A stretch of 9,437 bases of DNA from Deltaproteobacteria bacterium. GTDB lineage: Bacteria; Desulfobacterota; DSM-4660; Desulfatiglandales; HGW-15. Under the pieces are notes generated by a model. That model saw nothing but the letters and a program-made list of their open reading frames with translations, did no database searches and had not been told where the DNA came from. Both the position numbers and the translations under genes were made by a program. The DNA is taken from contig DAOVAK010000069.1 in NCBI GenBank assembly GCA_030671095.1, positions 1 to 9,437 of the forward strand, given 5' to 3'. This document shows positions 6,502-9,437 of the stretch, piece after piece (the first letter of the stretch is position 1; every line of letters begins with the position of its first letter).

Positions 6502-7422
6502 ATGCCAAAAGCCGTCATTCATATCGGAGCCAATAAGACAGGGTCGACCACCTTGCAGCGCTGCATTTTCGCAACGAGCGAAGCGTTGGTTTATTTAGGA
6601 GAGGATTGTACTGGTTATGAGAATTACAGGGACATTCTGAATTCTCTCGTCTCGGATGATGACTTCCATTTCGATTATGAGACGACCAGTGAAATCTTCA
6701 AGAGATTCATGTCAGCATGCGGTGAAAAGACCTTTCTGTATTCGAACGAAGACATCGTGACAAGCAGGGTCCCTGCGCAATGCGCCCGACGATTGCACCA
6801 GTTCCTCCCCGACGCCGAGATACTGGTTGTAGTCAGGAACCAGTTGACTGCCATCCCTTCATTTTACGCCAATCACGGCGCCTACCTCAAAATGGTCCCT
6901 CGGAAATATTGGAGGCGTTATGTATCATTTGGTGATTGGATGAGCTACTGCACCGAGTTTATCAAATACAGCCCCCTTGATAGCTACTTCTATAACAAGA
7001 TACTTACACTATACACATCCCTTTTCGGCAGAGAAAAGATACATGTACTGCTTTATGAAGATTTTGTGAATGCCAAGGTGAAATTCATAGACGATCTCTG
7101 TGGCATACTGGGAATAGACAAAGAGGAAGCCTTGAGACATCTCCAGGATAGACGCGAGCGGAGGCGGAACACGCAGCGAGAGTTCAGATATCACCAATTC
7201 CGCACCCTGTTTCTGAGAGGTAGATCTCTTGGTGGTCGTCTGCCATTCGGGGCAGCTCTTAGGAGAATTTGGAGGAGGTTTCTCGAAGGGGGGCCGCCCG
7301 CCGATGGTTTTATGTCCGATGAGTGGCGGAATCGGATTGTGGAACTGTACAGGGAAGACAATATGAAACTGGCAAAAGAATATCATCTTCCTTTGAAAAA
7401 ACTCAATTATCCCATGCCATAG
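6502..7422 (+). CDS. Sulfotransferase-family protein (PAPS-type)
   Basis: This 306-aa protein would transfer sulfate from PAPS to a hydroxyl, here probably of a glycan or glycolipid precursor. The N-terminal HIGANKTGSTTLQ (7-19) is a P-loop-like 5'-phosphosulfate-binding segment, with K12 and S15/T16 placed to contact PAPS. YSNED (80-84) is a conserved-type segment of bacterial sulfotransferases. VVVRNQLTAIPSFYANH (109-125) is the 3'-phosphate-binding region with R112 and S120. The LLYEDF segment after IHV is another family landmark. A basic stretch near 207-226 (RRERRRNTQREFR and after) and an Arg-rich helix near 245-252 may help membrane or polyanion binding; this is inference. The ATG follows the previous stop by 8 nt with GAGAGTG before it. 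No signal peptide or membrane segment is visible, so it acts in the cytosol. Confidence 0.85.
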   Translation: MPKAVIHIGANKTGSTTLQRCIFATSEALVYLGEDCTGYENYRDILNSLVSDDDFHFDYETTSEIFKRFMSACGEKTFLYSNEDIVTSRVPAQCARRLHQFLPDAEILVVVRNQLTAIPSFYANHGAYLKMVPRKYWRRYVSFGDWMSYCTEFIKYSPLDSYFYNKILTLYTSLFGREKIHVLLYEDFVNAKVKFIDDLCGILGIDKEEALRHLQDRRERRRNTQREFRYHQFRTLFLRGRSLGGRLPFGAALRRIWRRFLEGGPPADGFMSDEWRNRIVELYREDNMKLAKEYHLPLKKLNYPMP

Positions 7423-7431
7423 TGGGGCATG
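7413..7431 (+). other. Small inverted repeat over the sulfotransferase stop
   Basis: CATGCC and GGCATG form a 6-bp stem with a 7-nt loop containing the TAG stop. No T-run follows, so it is not a standard intrinsic terminator. It may mildly influence message stability or be chance. Confidence 0.2.
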
Positions 7432-7469
7432 AATTTAAATTTGTGAAAGGGATTGATTAAGGTAACACC

Positions 7470-8225
7470 ATGGCGAAAAAGCAGCTTTACACACGAGAGG
7501 AATTCGAAGAACTCCGAAGAGAATCCGCGAAAAAGATGGCCGCAGATAAGGCGCTTCTAAGGGATGCCCTTGATGTGAAGGTGAGGGCCGGTCATAAATA
7601 CTATTGGGTTCATCAAACGAACTGGTTTGGGGAACCTGTCTTGCAATTGCCACAAGATCTCTTTGCCCTACAGGAGGTTTTTCATAAAACCAGACCCAAA
7701 TTCGTCATTGAACTGGGAATTGCATGGGGGGGGTCGCTGCTCTTCTATTCCACGTTGATGGAAGTACTCGGAGGGGAAGCCGTCATTGGCGTGGATATTT
7801 TTATACCTGAAGACCTGAGACAACGATTGGGCTCTTTTGGAAAACTCTCTGAGAGAATTGTTCTCATAAATGGTTCTTCCGTTGAAGAGGATACATTGAA
7901 TCAAATCAAAGGGATTATCGGAGACTCACGGGAGGTTATGATTATCCTCGACTCTTTCCATACCCAAGATCATGTCTTAAAAGAACTGCGGTTATACTCC
8001 CCGTTGGTAGGTAAGAGCTATTATTTGATATGTGCAGACACGGTGATCGAATATCAACCCGAGGTTGAGAAAAGGCCTAGGCCATGGGGGCCGGGAAACA
8101 ATCCCAAAACGGCGCTGGATGAATTTTTCAAAGAGAATGACCGCTTCCAGGTGGACAAAACACTAGAGAATAAGCTCCTTCTTACGACCAATCCTGGCGG
8201 ATACTTGGCCTGCATCAAGGACTGA
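7470..8225 (+). CDS. CmcI-family (cephalosporin hydroxylase/rhamnosyl O-methyltransferase) protein
   Basis: This 251-aa protein belongs to the CmcI/RMNT family (PF04989), which has a SAM-methyltransferase fold. Despite the name, many members in glycan loci are sugar O-methyltransferases. Motifs in order are GEPVLQLPQDL (54-64), the SAM-loop region ELGIAWGGS (81-89), GVDIF (107-111), ILDSFHTQDHV (159-169), ICADT (187-191) and PWGPGNNP (205-212), the family's C-terminal signature. D161 and D190 are candidates for the divalent-metal and catalytic site; this is inferred from family alignment. Length is full. The ATG has TAAGGT at 7458-7463. An N-terminal charged helix (8-40) precedes the core. 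Its neighbours suggest it methylates a hydroxyl on a glycan sugar. Hydroxylation is less likely, since no partner such as CmcJ is nearby. Confidence 0.88.
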   Translation: MAKKQLYTREEFEELRRESAKKMAADKALLRDALDVKVRAGHKYYWVHQTNWFGEPVLQLPQDLFALQEVFHKTRPKFVIELGIAWGGSLLFYSTLMEVLGGEAVIGVDIFIPEDLRQRLGSFGKLSERIVLINGSSVEEDTLNQIKGIIGDSREVMIILDSFHTQDHVLKELRLYSPLVGKSYYLICADTVIEYQPEVEKRPRPWGPGNNPKTALDEFFKENDRFQVDKTLENKLLLTTNPGGYLACIKD

Positions 8226-8235
8226 AAAAAGAGAG

Positions 8236-9099
8236 ATGATGAAAAAGAATCTACCCAGCGTCGGCATCGGACTTCCTGTATATAATAATGGGAGACATCT
8301 CTCAAAAACACTGGATTCAATCGTAAACCAATCCTATACAAATCTTATTATCTATATATCGGATGACTGTTCCGATGATGACACCCAGGCAATCTGTGAG
8401 CGTTACACTGCAAAGGATAACCGAATCAGATATTCCAGAAATGAAGGGAATTTGGGAACCAATCGAAATCACGCTAAAATATTGTCCCTCGCGTCAACTG
8501 AGTATTTCATGTTTGCAAGAGGACATGAAATCTTGTCATTAAATCTTGTTGAAGATTGCCTGCGTACCCTCCAAGAAAATGGGGAATCGGTGCTTTCCTT
8601 TGCCACAACCCAATGGATTGATGAGGAAGACAATCCCATGCCAAACAAGCCTATCGCACATTTCGATACCAGGGGATTGGATGTGGTGACACGCTCTGCC
8701 TTGGTATTTTGGGGTAATTGGGAATGTTTTTATGGGCTTGCGCGAACTGAACTCTTGAAGAGTATTCGCGGACACGAAGAGATGATTGGGAATGACACCG
8801 TTTCGCTCCTGGAGAAAGCGCTGCTAGGGAGTTTTGCACATGTGAGTTCTGCTACCAGATACAGAAGATATCATTATACGGGAGAGTCATATGCAAAGAG
8901 AATGCGGCGGTATCAGACTCAAAATTATAGACAGCTAAATGCAATAGACAAGCTCTTCCCGCTGGCAAGACTGCCCTATCATCTTTTGCGATCTGTTCTG
9001 AAATCAAAAGTCCGTCCGGCCGATAAGATAAAGATTTTATTCGTCGTACTATCCAACGCGCCTCTCAGATATATCGTATCAAAGGGAAAACAACTATAG
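8236..9099 (+). CDS. GT2-family glycosyltransferase (GT-A fold)
   Basis: This is a 287-aa inverting glycosyltransferase of family GT2, which adds one sugar to a lipid-linked or growing glycan at the cytosolic membrane face. VGIGLPVYNNGRHLSKTLDSIVNQSY (9-34) is the nucleotide-binding start, ISDDCSDDDT (41-50) the acidic nucleotide-contact loop, and RNEGNLGTNRNHA (68-80) the next conserved block. The DXD place reads FARGHE (93-98), giving GHE, a form like the HD variants of some GT2 proteins. The C-terminal part has YGLARTELL and a YRRYHYTG segment, the usual end of the catalytic domain. The ATG is doubled (8236 and 8239) with GAGAG directly before it, and the second ATG is spaced slightly better. 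No strong transmembrane helix is seen. Donor and acceptor are unknown. Confidence 0.9.
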   Translation: MMKKNLPSVGIGLPVYNNGRHLSKTLDSIVNQSYTNLIIYISDDCSDDDTQAICERYTAKDNRIRYSRNEGNLGTNRNHAKILSLASTEYFMFARGHEILSLNLVEDCLRTLQENGESVLSFATTQWIDEEDNPMPNKPIAHFDTRGLDVVTRSALVFWGNWECFYGLARTELLKSIRGHEEMIGNDTVSLLEKALLGSFAHVSSATRYRRYHYTGESYAKRMRRYQTQNYRQLNAIDKLFPLARLPYHLLRSVLKSKVRPADKIKILFVVLSNAPLRYIVSKGKQL

Positions 9100-9122
9100 A
9101 CTGGATCAGTAGAATCATTGAG

Positions 9123-9136
9123 CCCCTAGGAAGGGG
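9123..9136 (+). other. Small GC-rich hairpin with AGGA in the loop
   Basis: CCCCT (9123-9127) pairs with AGGGG (9132-9136) around an AGGA tetraloop. No T-run follows, so it is not a standard terminator. The loop is also the possible ribosome site for the TTG mini-frame at 9138, so the hairpin could hide or present it. This is a suggestion only. Confidence 0.25.
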
Positions 9137-9137
9137 A

Positions 9138-9215
9138 TTGATTCCCTACAGAATCTCCAGGGAACACCGTTGGAGCATGAAATATCTGTCTGACACATTG
9201 AATGAGAATGAATGA
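9138..9215 (+). other. Open mini-frame (25 codons) overlapping the flippase start
   Basis: A TTG at 9138 preceded by AGGA (9128-9131, 6-nt spacer) opens 25 codons reading (M)IPYRISREHRWSMKYL and so on. It ends at TGA 9213-9215, inside the flippase's first codons (ATGAATGA). The same frame is open back to 9027, inside the GT2 gene. No homology is recognised. It may be a leader that couples flippase translation, a broken remnant, or chance. Confidence 0.22.
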
Positions 9216-9437
9216 TCATCATTTAGCCAAGGGCAGTATCTACCTCATCACCAGTTATGTTTTGTTTTATCTGAGTGGGTATCTCATCCACTTTGTACTG
9301 GCGAGAAATGTTTCGCCGAGCACCTATGGAGCGATAGGTGTCATTCTCTCCATTTTGACACTGCTGCAAATTCTTCTCATGCAGGGGATTCCCACGGCCG
9401 CAGCGAAATATTTATCCGAGGGAGCCGACGGAAAAGA
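9208..9437 (+). CDS. Wzx-like polysaccharide flippase, N-terminal fragment (cut by window end)
   Basis: This is the N-terminus of a multi-pass inner-membrane protein of the oligosaccharide flippase (MOP/Wzx) type, which would move lipid-linked repeat units across the membrane. The frame is open to the last base. After a short polar start (MNDHHLAKGS) come two hydrophobic helices. The first is about IYLITSYVLFYLSGYLIHFVLA, followed by a RNVSPSTYG turn. The second is about AIGVILSILTLLQILLM, followed by GIPTAAAKYLSE. The RxxxPxxYG turn and GIPTAAAKY segment are typical of the family's first helical hairpin. Two starts are possible, ATG 9202 (directly after an in-frame TGA) or ATG 9208. Neither has a clear ribosome site, so coupling to upstream translation is plausible. 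Family membership is confident, but specificity cannot be told from this fragment. Confidence 0.82.
   Translation, partial: MNDHHLAKGSIYLITSYVLFYLSGYLIHFVLARNVSPSTYGAIGVILSILTLLQILLMQGIPTAAAKYLSEGADGK

Noticed and set aside
7009..7386. Antisense 125-codon frame
   Set aside because: It lies wholly opposite the sulfotransferase gene, has an odd composition and shows no motif.
1..9437. CRISPR arrays, tRNA/rRNA genes, insertion sequences, toxin-antitoxin or defence genes
   Set aside because: No spaced direct repeats, tRNA-like folds, transposase motifs, terminal inverted repeats or defence-type domains were seen; the window is coherent glycan biosynthesis.

Overview
This window is an internal slice of a surface-polysaccharide locus (O-antigen, capsule or exopolysaccharide). 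Ten genes and the start of an eleventh all lie on the + strand, packed with ATGA overlaps or short gaps. The largest gap without a recognised gene is about 100 nt, and no stretch over 300 nt lacks one. Base composition looks roughly balanced and Shine-Dalgarno sites are purine-rich. The mix of nucleotide-sugar enzymes, decorating enzymes, a GT2 glycosyltransferase and a flippase suggests an environmental Gram-negative bacterium. A desulfobacterial or other deltaproteobacterial-type genome is my guess from general gene style only. No phylogenetic marker is present.

Region 1 (1-5732) holds sugar-nucleotide tailoring. It has the C-terminal two thirds of a TylC3/TcaB9-type sugar C-methyltransferase, a QdtB/FdtB-like DegT aminotransferase, a short RmlC-like cupin epimerase that starts with TTG, a perosamine-synthase-like DegT aminotransferase, and two tandem extended-SDR epimerase/dehydratases. 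C-methyltransferase, sugar aminotransferase and 3,5-epimerase followed by SDRs matches the enzyme types of branched amino-deoxysugar pathways such as epivancosamine (EvaC, EvaB, EvaD, EvaE). The sugar made here is inferred, not shown.

Region 2 (5729-8225) holds decorating enzymes: a TIGR04325/LIC12133-like methyltransferase, a PAPS-type sulfotransferase and a CmcI-family (PF04989) methyltransferase/hydroxylase-like protein. Region 3 (8236-9437) has a GT2 glycosyltransferase and the N-terminus of a Wzx-like multi-TM flippase cut by the window end.

A plausible reading is that region 1 makes one or two unusual activated deoxyamino sugars. The GT2 and other transferases outside the window would assemble them, the repeat unit would be methylated and possibly sulfated, and the flippase would export it. 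Three gaps also contain open mini-frames of about 25 codons whose stops overlap the next gene's start. These may be coupling leaders or chance. No RNA genes, CRISPR arrays, insertion sequences or convincing terminators were seen.
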